A stretch of 47,808 bases of DNA from Kordiimonadaceae bacterium. GTDB taxonomy: Bacteria; Pseudomonadota; Alphaproteobacteria; Sphingomonadales; Kordiimonadaceae. Under the pieces are notes generated by a model. It had not been told where the DNA came from, made no database searches, and saw only the letters and a program-made list of their open reading frames with translations. The translations under genes were made by a program, and so were the position numbers. Location: assembly GCA_030148905.1 (NCBI GenBank), contig JASBSO010000075.1, positions 1 to 47,808 of the forward strand, read 5' to 3'. Positions 1 to 11,297 of the stretch are shown here, in pieces; positions within the stretch are counted from its first letter, which is position 1; every line of letters starts with the position of its first letter.

Positions 1-1
1 C

Positions 2-289
2 GCCGTTTTTCCATCGGAAGAGATCGGTATGAATGCGCTTATCAAGCTCTTTCGTACCAGCACTTATCAAAGGCTGACATTAAACCAAGCATTTGCGCGA
101 TATGCGCCTGACACTGAAAATGATACGGCACGCTATCAACATTTTATGGAGCGCAGAACAGGGATCAGTGGAAGCACAATTTTGTCGACACTTGGTCAAA
201 ATGATATCAGAAAGATCGCTGACGCTGTCCGAATCTTTGAAGGCTGGAAGCAGGGAAACATAAAATGGCGACGGCATTCACCGCAATAG
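2..289 (+). CDS. C-terminal fragment of a phage structural-protein/peptidoglycan-associated type protein (partial, 5' end outside window)
   Basis: The frame is open through the left edge, so the gene begins before the window; the ATG at 29 is internal. The visible 95 residues match, by eye, the C-terminal half of the P5-like virion structural protein family: a phrase like 'S-E-E-I-G-M-N-A-L' (an F.SPE.GIRAL-type motif), then 'FARYAPDTENDTARYQHF' (the RWAPP.ENDT.AY motif), then a TGIS turn and a final helix with 'FEGW'. Such domains occur in phage tails and in proteins that meet peptidoglycan. Base composition is clearly poorer in GC than the housekeeping genes to the right, suggesting an accessory or acquired gene. 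It overlaps the next gene by 25 bases, so the two may be translationally coupled. Function of the full protein cannot be judged. Confidence 0.5.
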   Translation, partial: AVFPSEEIGMNALIKLFRTSTYQRLTLNQAFARYAPDTENDTARYQHFMERRTGISGSTILSTLGQNDIRKIADAVRIFEGWKQGNIKWRRHSPQ

Positions 290-1104
290 TCTTATTGCTG
301 ATTTTACCAGCTTCTGAGGTCTCGGGACTATATGAATGGGATCACCGCTATAGCCTGACCGGAACGCTGAAGCGGGAGGTCCATCTTGGGCCCCCCGGAT
401 ATGGGGAAACACCGAAGCACGACATCAAAGAGACAATCGCCGTTCTAGACCTGCCCGCGAGTATTCATGTGACCGGAGATGCGCTCGGCGGCGCGTATTC
501 TGCAAGCATGCAAAGCATTCAACTCGTGCTACCGGAGAGTCATGCAGACTTTCAGGACGGCACCTGTGTTGACGTCACAGGAGCGCTATTTCCAGCCCAC
601 ACCGGGCATCACCGGCGCCGCGTTGTTATGGACGTGGAGAGCATCACCGACACAGCAGAGGACCAATGTGATGCGTCCGCCCTCAGGACCATCAGTGATG
701 ATGGTCTCGGTGCCTGGCCGCCAGAGCCGGGCGATCCGCTGTGTTATGTGCGTATCCACAGGACATGGGCGGACCGGCCCAAGGATTGGATGACCAGAAT
801 CATCGGTGCGACTGTTGAGACCGTTAACAAAAACTCGGGGGCTTACCGCCTTGGTGGCGGCAGCGAGGACGAGCCTGGATATGCTGTCGTTGCCGTATTT
901 GCGCCGTGTGAACCGGCTCAGGCATTGGCCCTCCGCCTTTACCGCGACATGGCCAAAGGCCATACAGACCTCTTTGGCCCAAGCGGGATCACAGATTACG
1001 ATATTGGTTCAAATGATCTCTGTCCGGCTGTTTACCGACCAGAAGAAAAAGGCGAATTCCCAACGGACCTCAGCCAAATCGATTTTGACAATTGCACGCC
1101 GTGA
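265..1104 (+). CDS. Secreted DUF4431-domain protein of unknown function
   Basis: This is a 279-residue protein. Residues 1-21 look like a Sec signal peptide (hydrophobic FTAIVLLLILPA core, then small residues). Residues about 30-130 resemble the DUF4431 domain: 'LTGTL', a 'GPPGYGE' turn, 'IQLVL', and 'VTGALFPAHTGHHRR', which is the hallmark end of that domain. The C-terminal 150 residues have no family I recognise; they contain several cysteines consistent with export. The ATG at 265 has AGGGA 8 bases upstream, inside the preceding gene, so a shared transcript is likely. DUF4431 proteins are small exported proteins with no assigned biochemical role. An immunity or periplasmic partner function for the upstream gene is possible but is only inference. 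Confidence 0.6.
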   Translation: MATAFTAIVLLLILPASEVSGLYEWDHRYSLTGTLKREVHLGPPGYGETPKHDIKETIAVLDLPASIHVTGDALGGAYSASMQSIQLVLPESHADFQDGTCVDVTGALFPAHTGHHRRRVVMDVESITDTAEDQCDASALRTISDDGLGAWPPEPGDPLCYVRIHRTWADRPKDWMTRIIGATVETVNKNSGAYRLGGGSEDEPGYAVVAVFAPCEPAQALALRLYRDMAKGHTDLFGPSGITDYDIGSNDLCPAVYRPEEKGEFPTDLSQIDFDNCTP

Positions 1105-1256
1105 TTGGCTAAACAGCCGCAGCGCGTCCAATGGCGAGTGGCACTGCGCCGCGTTGATACGCTAGCCCTATTCGTCCACGGGTCTGTGCAACACCGGGTG
1201 GCAGGGTTCAGGGCGCACCCGTCACGTGCCGCACTTTATAGGTCACCCGACAACAC

Positions 1257-4885
<3,629 letters not shown>

Positions 4886-4898
4886 CAGGCCCGCCAGA

Positions 4899-6014
4899 TC
4901 AGACCCGCATCGGCATCAAAACATACAGCGCGCCGGTGTCCATGCTGTCGCGCAAAACGGTGGGCGATGCGGGGTCGGCCAAATGCAGGCTGGCGGTTTC
5001 GCCTTCGATCTGGCCTAAAATATCGAGAAGATATTTGCTGTTGAAGCCGATCTCCATGGCGCCGGCGCTGTAGGCGGCGGCCAGTTCCTCGGTTGCGGTG
5101 CCGCTGTCGGGGCTGGTCACCGACAAGGTCAGCAGGTCATCGTCAAGCGCCAGTTTGACCGAGCGGGTTTTGTCCGACGAAATGGTGGACACACGGTCAA
5201 CCGCCTCGGCAAACAGCTTGCCGTCGATCTGCATTTCCTTGTCATTGCCCTGCGGGATGACGCGGGTGTAATCGGGAAAGGTACCGTCGATCAGCTTAGA
5301 GATCACCACCACGCCGCCAAAACCAAAGCGGATTTTGGTGTCCGACAGGCTGATATCGATGCCGGTGTCCACTTCGTCGATCAGCTTGCGAATTTCCCCC
5401 ACCGTTTTGCGCGGCACGATGATGCCCGGCATGCCGGTGGCACCGTCGGGGACGTCCTGTTCAACCTGGGCCAGGCGGTGGCCGTCGGTTGCTACCGCGC
5501 GCAAGGTGGCAACATCGCCGTCTTCGGCCACATGCAGGTAAATGCCGTTCAGATAATAGCGCGTTTCCTCGGTCGAGATCGCAAAGCGCGCCTTGTCGAT
5601 CAGGCGCTTTAATTCCTCGGCCGCCAGAGTGAAGCGGTAGGGCAGGTCGCCCTCGCTCATGGTTGGGAAGTCCTGCCGGTCAAGCGCGGCGAGGCGAAAG
5701 CGCGACCGGCCCGATTCCACCAGCAGCCGTTCACCGTCCTCAAGCGTCAGGCTGACATCGGCACCGTCGGGCAATTTGCGGACAATATCAAACAGCGTAT
5801 GCGCCGACACGGTGGTGGCACCGTCGGCTTGCACGCTCGCTTCGGTTTCCTCGACGATGGTGATATCGAGGTCGGTCGCGGTCAGGCCCAAACGCCCGCC
5901 GCCGGCCTCCAGCAGCACATTGGACAAGATGGGTATGGTGTTGCGGCGCTCAACCACGGACTGAACATGCCCCAAGGATTTCAGAAGCGCGCTACGTTCG
6001 ATACTGACTTTCAT
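4899..6014 (-). CDS. dnaN: DNA polymerase III beta sliding clamp
   Basis: This is the 371-residue sliding clamp that tethers Pol III to DNA as a dimeric ring; E. coli DnaN is 366 residues. The recognisable N-terminus is 'MKVSIERSALLKSLGHVQ'. The middle domain has 'RRNTIPILSNVLLEA' and 'ATDLDITI', and the C-terminus is the typical 'YVLMPMRV' with the Met-Pro-Met-Arg end. The frame is open 20 codons further upstream to another ATG at 6074, but family alignment puts the start at 6014. A 249-base gap separates it from dnaA, so it probably has its own promoter; that gap holds a perfect 8-bp inverted repeat (6130-6148). The stop is 13 bases before recF. Confidence 0.97.
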   Translation of the reverse strand: MKVSIERSALLKSLGHVQSVVERRNTIPILSNVLLEAGGGRLGLTATDLDITIVEETEASVQADGATTVSAHTLFDIVRKLPDGADVSLTLEDGERLLVESGRSRFRLAALDRQDFPTMSEGDLPYRFTLAAEELKRLIDKARFAISTEETRYYLNGIYLHVAEDGDVATLRAVATDGHRLAQVEQDVPDGATGMPGIIVPRKTVGEIRKLIDEVDTGIDISLSDTKIRFGFGGVVVISKLIDGTFPDYTRVIPQGNDKEMQIDGKLFAEAVDRVSTISSDKTRSVKLALDDDLLTLSVTSPDSGTATEELAAAYSAGAMEIGFNSKYLLDILGQIEGETASLHLADPASPTVLRDSMDTGALYVLMPMRV

Positions 6015-6129
6015 GATGTGCCTGCTGTTTGTTTTGCTGTAACCCTGTCGAAACCAGACGCAAGACGCGGGCAAAACCCACTACATACGCCTGGTGGAGA
6101 CCGAGACATCGCACCTCGACCACCCCCCT

Positions 6130-6148
6130 GTTCGGGCGGTGCCCGAAC
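6130..6148. repeat. Perfect 8-bp inverted repeat in the dnaA-dnaN gap
   Basis: GTTCGGGC (6130-6137), a 3-base spacer, and GCCCGAAC (6141-6148) form a perfect hairpin or a dyad operator. There is no T-run on either side, so it is not a classical intrinsic terminator. It lies about 115 bases upstream of the dnaN start, in what would be the dnaN promoter or leader. The function is unknown; a regulator site or an mRNA leader hairpin are both possible. Confidence 0.45.
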
Positions 6149-6263
6149 GGCTTATGAGCATAGCGAAGCCAGGCGCGCGAGACCAACAAAAAACGCGCGT
6201 TTAGACCAGTTTTTTAAAGGGAAAAAGCCCTGATTTCAGCCGAGTCGGGCGGGGCCTTATCCC

Positions 6264-7625
6264 CTAGCCCTCCAAAAGCCGGGTCAGGCGGGTGATATCG
6301 TCTTCAAGGCTGCTGTCGTCGCGGCGCAGATCGTCGATTTTTTTCACTGCATGCATCACCGTGGTGTGGTCGCGTCCGCCAAAGCGGCGACCAATTTCGG
6401 GCAGGCTGCGCGCGGTCATCCGTTTCGATAGATACATCGCCACCTGGCGCGGGCGGGCGATGTTGCGGGCGCGGCGTTCGGACAGCATTTCAGACAGGCG
6501 AAGGTTGTAATAATCCGCCGTGGTACGCTGGATTTCGTCAATGGTGACCTTGCGGTCGTTGGCGCGGATCAGGTCCTGCAACACGTCGCGGGTCACCTCC
6601 AGCGTGATCGGCCGTCCAACCAGCGTGGCATAGGCCACCACGCGGTTAAAGGCGCCTTCAAGCTCGCGCACATTGCTGGTGATGCGCTTGGCCAGAAATT
6701 CGATCACCTCGGCGGGTACGTCCACGCCGGCTTCCTGCTCGGCCTTGGTTTGCAGAATGCCAAGCCGCAATTCATAGTCGGTGGGGTGAATGTCGGCCAC
6801 CAGGCCCCAGCCCAGGCGGGAAATGATGCGCTCTTCGATGCCCTCCAGGTCGGTGGGTGACCGGTCGGCGGTGATCACCACCTGACAGCGATTGTCAATG
6901 AGCGCATTGAAAGTGTGGAAAAATTCTTCCTGGGTGCTGTTTTTGTTGGCGATGAACTGCACGTCATCGACCATCAGCAGGTCCACATTGCGGTATTTTT
7001 GTTTAAAGGCGTGGGTGTCTTTGAAGCGCAGCGCGGCGATGAATTCAAACATGAATTTTTCAGCCGAAATATAGACCACCCGCCGCGACGGATCCATTTG
7101 CCGGACGCGCCAGGCAATGGCGTGCATCAAATGGGTTTTGCCCAGCCCCACCCCGCCGTGCAAAAACAGCGGATTGAAGGGCACCATGCCGGGCTCGGTT
7201 ATCCGCCGTGCGGCGTGATAGGCCAGTTCGTTCGACTTGCCGACAACAAAGCTTTCAAACGTATAGCGCGGGTCAAGGCCGTCTTGCGCGCCGCCTGCGG
7301 GGCTGACCTCGGGGTCAGCTTCAGGGTCCAGATCTTCACTGGCCTGAGGCTGTGCCGGGCGGGTGTCGAGGCGGATGACGATATCGCGGATATTGCCTTG
7401 CTCGCTGGAAAAGAAATCCTTCAGGCGTGCTTTGTAATGCCGTTCGATCCAGTCGCGGATGAATTTGGTGGGCGCAACCAGCTCGACCACGTTGTTTTCC
7501 ATGCCGACATAGGTCAATTGTCCAACCCATGAACTGAGCGCATGATCACCAAATTCCTGCCTGAAACGCTCGCATACGCGCGCCCACGGATCAACCGACA
7601 CTGCTTTGAGCCCTACCGCCCCCAT
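6264..7625 (-). CDS. dnaA: Chromosomal replication initiator DnaA
   Basis: DnaA is the AAA+ initiator that binds DnaA boxes and opens oriC. Numbered from the chosen start (453 residues), Walker A 'GGVGLGKTHL' is at about 157-166 and Walker B 'MVDDVQF' at about 218-224. The domain IV DNA-binding signature 'DHTTVMHAV' is near 419-427. The frame also allows a GTG at 7634, but that codon overlaps the AGGAG ribosome binding site (7634-7638). The ATG at 7623-7625 lies 8 bases after this AGGAG and is the better start. An acidic linker (domain II, about residues 92-118) joins the N-terminal oligomerisation domain to the ATPase. Upstream is a long untranslated interval running to the rpsT terminator. 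Confidence 0.97.
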   Translation of the reverse strand: MGAVGLKAVSVDPWARVCERFRQEFGDHALSSWVGQLTYVGMENNVVELVAPTKFIRDWIERHYKARLKDFFSSEQGNIRDIVIRLDTRPAQPQASEDLDPEADPEVSPAGGAQDGLDPRYTFESFVVGKSNELAYHAARRITEPGMVPFNPLFLHGGVGLGKTHLMHAIAWRVRQMDPSRRVVYISAEKFMFEFIAALRFKDTHAFKQKYRNVDLLMVDDVQFIANKNSTQEEFFHTFNALIDNRCQVVITADRSPTDLEGIEERIISRLGWGLVADIHPTDYELRLGILQTKAEQEAGVDVPAEVIEFLAKRITSNVRELEGAFNRVVAYATLVGRPITLEVTRDVLQDLIRANDRKVTIDEIQRTTADYYNLRLSEMLSERRARNIARPRQVAMYLSKRMTARSLPEIGRRFGGRDHTTVMHAVKKIDDLRRDDSSLEDDITRLTRLLEG

Positions 7626-8157
7626 TTGCCACACTCCTAAACCGGTGGATCGCCGACCTTGCCCATGGGCAACCCTTGAGCGACCACACCATCCCTCTGT
7701 GCGGACAGCCCTTGCCAGTCAGGCTATCCGATTACCGCCCATACGGGGCGCCTCCCCACTGTGCGACAGCAAACCCCAAGTGCCGCAAACCTCTGTGCTC
7801 TCCCAGTCCCATATGGGCGCGCTTGCGCGCGGTCACAGTGGCTTTCGTCGGACAAATCTGTCCTCTCCGCATTTCGCCACAGCATGTTTAAATCCGGCGG
7901 CGTGACCCCAGCCTGTGTGCCTGAGCCACTTTCGAGCAAATCCCCAAGTGCGGGGTGGTGGTTGCTCGTCCGTCCCACCGTGCGTCTGACATGAAAATAC
8001 TGAGCACCCCCGGCAGCGGCAACCGAATACGTGTCAAGTCTGTTACAGAAATATTTTGGCTTGTGGTGTGCAGGTAGTGAGCCACTAGATGTCGTGATGG
8101 GTAAAGTTTTATCGATGATGCGTTCGCAAAACGTTCATGCCAGACCGATAGGGCCAC
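7626..8157 (-). promoter_or_regulatory. 530-base gene-free dnaA leader/promoter interval
   Basis: No convincing gene is seen here. On the minus strand a good -35 box (TTGACA, 8032-8037) is present but no matching -10 box. The interval holds several structures: a 10-bp direct repeat CCCCAAGTGC at 7774-7783 and 7942-7951, the palindrome CCCATATGGG (7808-7817), a GCGCGC-TT-GCGCGC dyad next to it, and the nested hairpin 7933-7968. I found no perfect TTATCCACA DnaA box. The nearest is TTCGCCACA (7873-7881, 7 of 9 matches). This interval is therefore either a dnaA regulatory region or an atypical origin. Confidence 0.5.
7933..7968. repeat. Nested inverted repeat in the dnaA leader
   Basis: An outer dyad CGAGCAA (7933-7939) / TTGCTCG (7962-7968) encloses an inner CCCC (7942-7945) / GGGG (7952-7955) stem. 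The inner loop contains one copy of the CCCCAAGTGC direct repeat. No T-run follows. It could fold as RNA in the dnaA 5' leader or act as a protein-binding site. Confidence 0.4.
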
Positions 8158-8188
8158 AAAAAAAGCCGCACCAGTCCGGTGCGGCTTT
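8158..8188 (-). terminator. Rho-independent terminator of rpsT
   Basis: Read on the minus strand, a perfect 11-bp stem (8178-8188 pairing with 8162-8172, AAAGCCGCACC type) with a 5-base loop is followed by a run of T (8164 down to 8158). It lies about 40 bases after the rpsT stop and insulates the dnaA region from rpsT. Confidence 0.9.
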
Positions 8189-8227
8189 CCTGATTCTTGA
8201 CGCTGTCAAGATCACGAATCGTGATCT

Positions 8228-8494
8228 TTATGCTCCGAGTGCGTTCACCCGTTTTGCGAGTCGCGAGACCTTGCGCGATGCGGTGCTTTTGTGCAGCACG
8301 CCCTTGGTGACACCGCGCATAATCTCAGGCTCAGCAGCCAGCAGCGCGGTTTTTGCCGTGTCTTGATTGCCGCTTGCGATGGCTTCTTCAACCTTACGGA
8401 TGAAGGTCCGAATGCGGCTTGTGCGCGCGCGGTTAACCTCAGTGCGGCGCGCCGTTTGGCGGATACGCTTGCGTGCCTGGGGCGAATTAGCCAT
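8228..8494 (-). CDS. rpsT: 30S ribosomal protein S20
   Basis: This 88-residue basic protein binds 16S rRNA early in 30S assembly. The N-terminus '[19 protein letters not shown]' and the C-terminal '[19 protein letters not shown]' are typical of bS20, and the length is the family norm. As in many alphaproteobacteria it lies directly upstream of dnaA on the same strand. It is a separate unit closed by a strong intrinsic terminator at 8158-8188. About 210 bases separate it from the upstream crotonase gene, leaving room for its own promoter. Confidence 0.97.
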   Translation of the reverse strand: MANSPQARKRIRQTARRTEVNRARTSRIRTFIRKVEEAIASGNQDTAKTALLAAEPEIMRGVTKGVLHKSTASRKVSRLAKRVNALGA

Positions 8495-8706
8495 GTGTTT
8501 CTACCACTTTCTTGTCGGGCGGCGCATCGGCGCGGTCCCGTCACTTACCTATGTCTGTCATCAATGGCGGCGATGTCTGTGTCCTGCAATCCTATGCCGG
8601 ACCGGAACCGCCAACCCATCAGGGTGGGTATACAGATATCCACCGCATGAATTCGAGCGCCGCTCTTTACCCATAGATGAAGGACGGGTCAAGGGGTTTT
8701 CAGTGT

Positions 8707-9483
8707 TTACTGGTTCTTGAACTGCGGTTGGCGCTTTTCAATGAAGGCGGCCATGCCCTCTTTCTGGTCGTCGGTGTTAAACAGGCTGTAAAACACCCGG
8801 CGTTCAAACAGCAAACCCTCGGCGAGGCTGACCTCAAGCGCGCGGTTGGTGACCTCTTTGGCCATGGCAACCGATGGCTGCGACAGGCTGGCGATGCCGC
8901 CTGCAATCTCGAGCGCGGCTTCAACCAGGTCATCCACCGGAACGACCCGGCTGGCCAGACCGGCGCGTTCGGCCTCTTCGGCGTCCATCATCCGCCCGGT
9001 CAGCATCATGTCCATGGCCTTGGACTTGCCGACAATGCGGGTCAGGCGCTGCGAGCCGCCAATGCCGGGAATAACGCCGAGCTTGATCTCTGGTTGGCCA
9101 AATTTTGCATTGTCGGCGGCAATGATAAAGTCGCACGCCATGGCAATTTCGCAGCCGCCGCCAAGCGCATAGCCCGCAACGGCCGCAATGACAGGCTTGG
9201 TGGTCTCGGCAAAGGCGCGGTTGATGTGCCCAAAGGTGTCGGCGGCCATCATGTCCTGCATGGACTGCTCCGACATTTCCTTGATGTCGGCACCGGCGGC
9301 AAAGGCCTTTTCGCTGCCAGTGATCACAATCGCGCCGATCTCGTCATCGGCGTCGGCGTCGCGCAGCGCGTGCGCCAGTTCACCGAGCAATTGTGCGTTC
9401 AAAGCATTGAGCGCATCCGTGCGGTTCAGTGTGATCAAGGCTACACCGCCATCGCGGTCCATGATCAGGGTCTCATATGACAT
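8707..9483 (-). CDS. Enoyl-CoA hydratase (crotonase family)
   Basis: This 258-residue crotonase-fold enzyme probably hydrates trans-2-enoyl-CoA to 3-hydroxyacyl-CoA in beta-oxidation. The oxyanion-hole motif 'AGADIKEMS' and the second motif '[12 protein letters not shown]...[19 protein letters not shown]' carry both catalytic glutamates of true enoyl-CoA hydratases. The C-terminus has the usual '[14 protein letters not shown]'. Two in-frame starts exist: ATG at 9498 and ATG at 9483. I choose 9483 because GGGA lies about 9 bases upstream and the family normally starts MSYETL. Its place between mutM and rpsT is a conserved alphaproteobacterial neighbourhood rather than a fatty-acid operon. Confidence 0.92.
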   Translation of the reverse strand: MSYETLIMDRDGGVALITLNRTDALNALNAQLLGELAHALRDADADDEIGAIVITGSEKAFAAGADIKEMSEQSMQDMMAADTFGHINRAFAETTKPVIAAVAGYALGGGCEIAMACDFIIAADNAKFGQPEIKLGVIPGIGGSQRLTRIVGKSKAMDMMLTGRMMDAEEAERAGLASRVVPVDDLVEAALEIAGGIASLSQPSVAMAKEVTNRALEVSLAEGLLFERRVFYSLFNTDDQKEGMAAFIEKRQPQFKNQ

Positions 9484-9600
9484 AGGGTCGTGTCCCATAT
9501 AGTGCCGACTGTCCGATCAGCGGCGACAGGCCCGACTCCTAACCAACCGCCCCGCCGCTTGCCAAGCCTTTTCTCGCACCCGGGGGTTCACAATTACCGC

Positions 9601-10428
9601 TCAATGCTGGCAGGCCGGGCAGTAAAAGGTCGACCGGCCGGACTGAACAATCCGCGCCACCCTGCCGCCGCATCCGGCACGGTGGCAAGGTGCACCCGTT
9701 CGCCCATACACATCAAAACTGTGTTGAAAATAGCCCAGATCCCCGTTCACCTGCATATGGTCGCGCAGCGACGACCCGCCCGAGGCAATGGCGTCGCGCA
9801 GCACGTCTTTGATCGCCTGGGTCAGCGCTTCCAAATGGCGCGCCGAGATTTTGCCAGACGCGCGGGTGGGATGAAGACCGGCGCGAAACAACGCCTCGGC
9901 CACATAGATATTGCCAAGCCCAGCGACAACGGTCTGATCAAGCAGGGCAGCCTTGATCGGCACCGCGCGGCCCTTCAGCGCGGCCGTCAGAACCTCGCTG
10001 TGAAAGGCGTTGCCCAGCGGTTCGGGACCAAGATTTGCCAAAAGGGGGTGGTCGTCGCTGTCCACCAGCAGCCAGGCCCCAAAGCGCCGCGCGTCGTTAT
10101 AGCGCAGCACAACCCCAGCGCTGGTGACCAGTTCGATATGGTCGTGCTTGGCGCGCGGTGGCGGCTCTGCGCCCGCTTCAAAGACGCTCATGCGGCCCGA
10201 CATACCCAGATGCACCAGCACCGACGGCCGACCCTTGAGGTCGATCAGAATATATTTCGCCCGGCGTCTGAGGCCCAGCACCTCGGCCCCCGTCAGGGTG
10301 GAGGCGAGTGTCTCCGGCACCGGCCAACGCAATTTCGGGGCGTAAACTGCCGCCTTGCGAATCGTTTGGCCGCGAAGCGCCGGTGCGATGCCACGCATCA
10401 CGGTTTCGACCTCGGGTAATTCTGGCAT
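9601..10428 (-). CDS. mutM: Formamidopyrimidine-DNA glycosylase (8-oxoguanine repair)
   Basis: This 275-residue bifunctional glycosylase/AP-lyase removes 8-oxoG and formamidopyrimidines. The invariant N-terminus 'MPELPEVETVMRG' supplies the catalytic Pro2 and Glu3. The helix-two-turn-helix is in the centre ('GLGNIYVAEALFRAG'). The C-terminal zinc finger has C248, C253, C270 and C273 ('CHRAGC', 'YCPAC'). All residues needed for activity are present. It is transcribed divergently from ubiE with about 90 bases between the two starts. Confidence 0.96.
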   Translation of the reverse strand: MPELPEVETVMRGIAPALRGQTIRKAAVYAPKLRWPVPETLASTLTGAEVLGLRRRAKYILIDLKGRPSVLVHLGMSGRMSVFEAGAEPPPRAKHDHIELVTSAGVVLRYNDARRFGAWLLVDSDDHPLLANLGPEPLGNAFHSEVLTAALKGRAVPIKAALLDQTVVAGLGNIYVAEALFRAGLHPTRASGKISARHLEALTQAIKDVLRDAIASGGSSLRDHMQVNGDLGYFQHSFDVYGRTGAPCHRAGCGGRVARIVQSGRSTFYCPACQH

Positions 10429-10517
10429 GATGGTAATCCTTGGCTCTACGCTATAAGCTCGGCTATGGTCGCGCCGACATGTGGGCCCTGTGCGGCCAAT
10501 CTACCGAGATGCGTTCA

Positions 10518-11288
10518 ATGAAAACAATGCCCGATTCCAACGCTGCGTTCGCTGATACAGCCTCCTTCGGCTTTCAGACGGTCGACCGGTCGGCCAAACA
10601 GTCGATGGTACGCGGTGTGTTCGACTCGGTCGCTGACAATTATGACGTGATGAACGACGTGATGAGCGCGGGCGTGCACCGGCTGTGGAAAGACAGCCTC
10701 ATTGACAGCTTGCGCCCGCGGCCCGGCATGCGGCTTCTGGATGTGGCGGGCGGCACCGGCGATATTGCCTTTCGGTTTCTGCGCGCGGCCCCCGGCACCG
10801 AGGTGACGGTCTGCGATATCAACGGCGAAATGCTGCGCGTCGGCAAGGACCGGGCTGAGGCAAAGGGCCTGGCGCGTCGGGCGGGCTTTGTTGGCGGCAA
10901 TGCCGAATGTTTGCCGTTCGAGGACCGCAGCTTTGATGCCTATACCATTGCCTTTGGTATTCGCAATGTCACCCATATCGACCGCGCATTGAAGGATGCC
11001 CTGCGCGTGCTGAAACCCGGCGGGCATTTTCTGTGCCTTGAATTTTCACCCGCCGTTCTGCCCGCCCTGCGGCCGATTTATGACCGGTACAGCTTTGATT
11101 TGATCCCGGGCCTGGGCTCGTTGATTGCGGGTGACCGCGACAGTTACCAATATTTGGTTGAATCGATTCGCCGTTTCCCAACGCCCGAAAGCTTTGCCGC
11201 CATGATTGCCGAGGCAGGCTTTGGCCATGTGCGCTATCGCAGCCTGTCGGCGGGTGTGGTGGCCATTCACAGTGCATGGCGCATTTAG
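10518..11288 (+). CDS. ubiE: Ubiquinone/menaquinone C-methyltransferase UbiE
   Basis: This SAM-dependent C-methyltransferase of quinone synthesis is 256 residues from the chosen ATG. The UbiE signature '[17 protein letters not shown]' is at 42-58 and the SAM-binding '[15 protein letters not shown]' at about 73-87. '[13 protein letters not shown]' and '[10 protein letters not shown]' follow. Several upstream in-frame ATGs exist (from 10440), and 10509 or 10527 cannot be excluded. 10518 is preferred because a GAG lies about 9 bases upstream and family members have only a short stretch before 'FGFQTV'. It is followed 9 bases later by ubiB, the usual partner in quinone synthesis. Confidence 0.94.
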   Translation: MKTMPDSNAAFADTASFGFQTVDRSAKQSMVRGVFDSVADNYDVMNDVMSAGVHRLWKDSLIDSLRPRPGMRLLDVAGGTGDIAFRFLRAAPGTEVTVCDINGEMLRVGKDRAEAKGLARRAGFVGGNAECLPFEDRSFDAYTIAFGIRNVTHIDRALKDALRVLKPGGHFLCLEFSPAVLPALRPIYDRYSFDLIPGLGSLIAGDRDSYQYLVESIRRFPTPESFAAMIAEAGFGHVRYRSLSAGVVAIHSAWRI

Positions 11289-11297
11289 GGGCGAGCC

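Noticed and set aside
1105-1256. Short gene of 63 codons (1105-1296) or a terminator between the DUF4431 gene and gyrB
   Set aside because: The frame lacks a credible start and family, runs into gyrB on the opposite strand, and no stable stem with a T-run is visible.
7640-8157. Classical oriC with clustered DnaA boxes
   Set aside because: Only one 7-of-9 match to the DnaA box was found, so origin function could not be supported from sequence.
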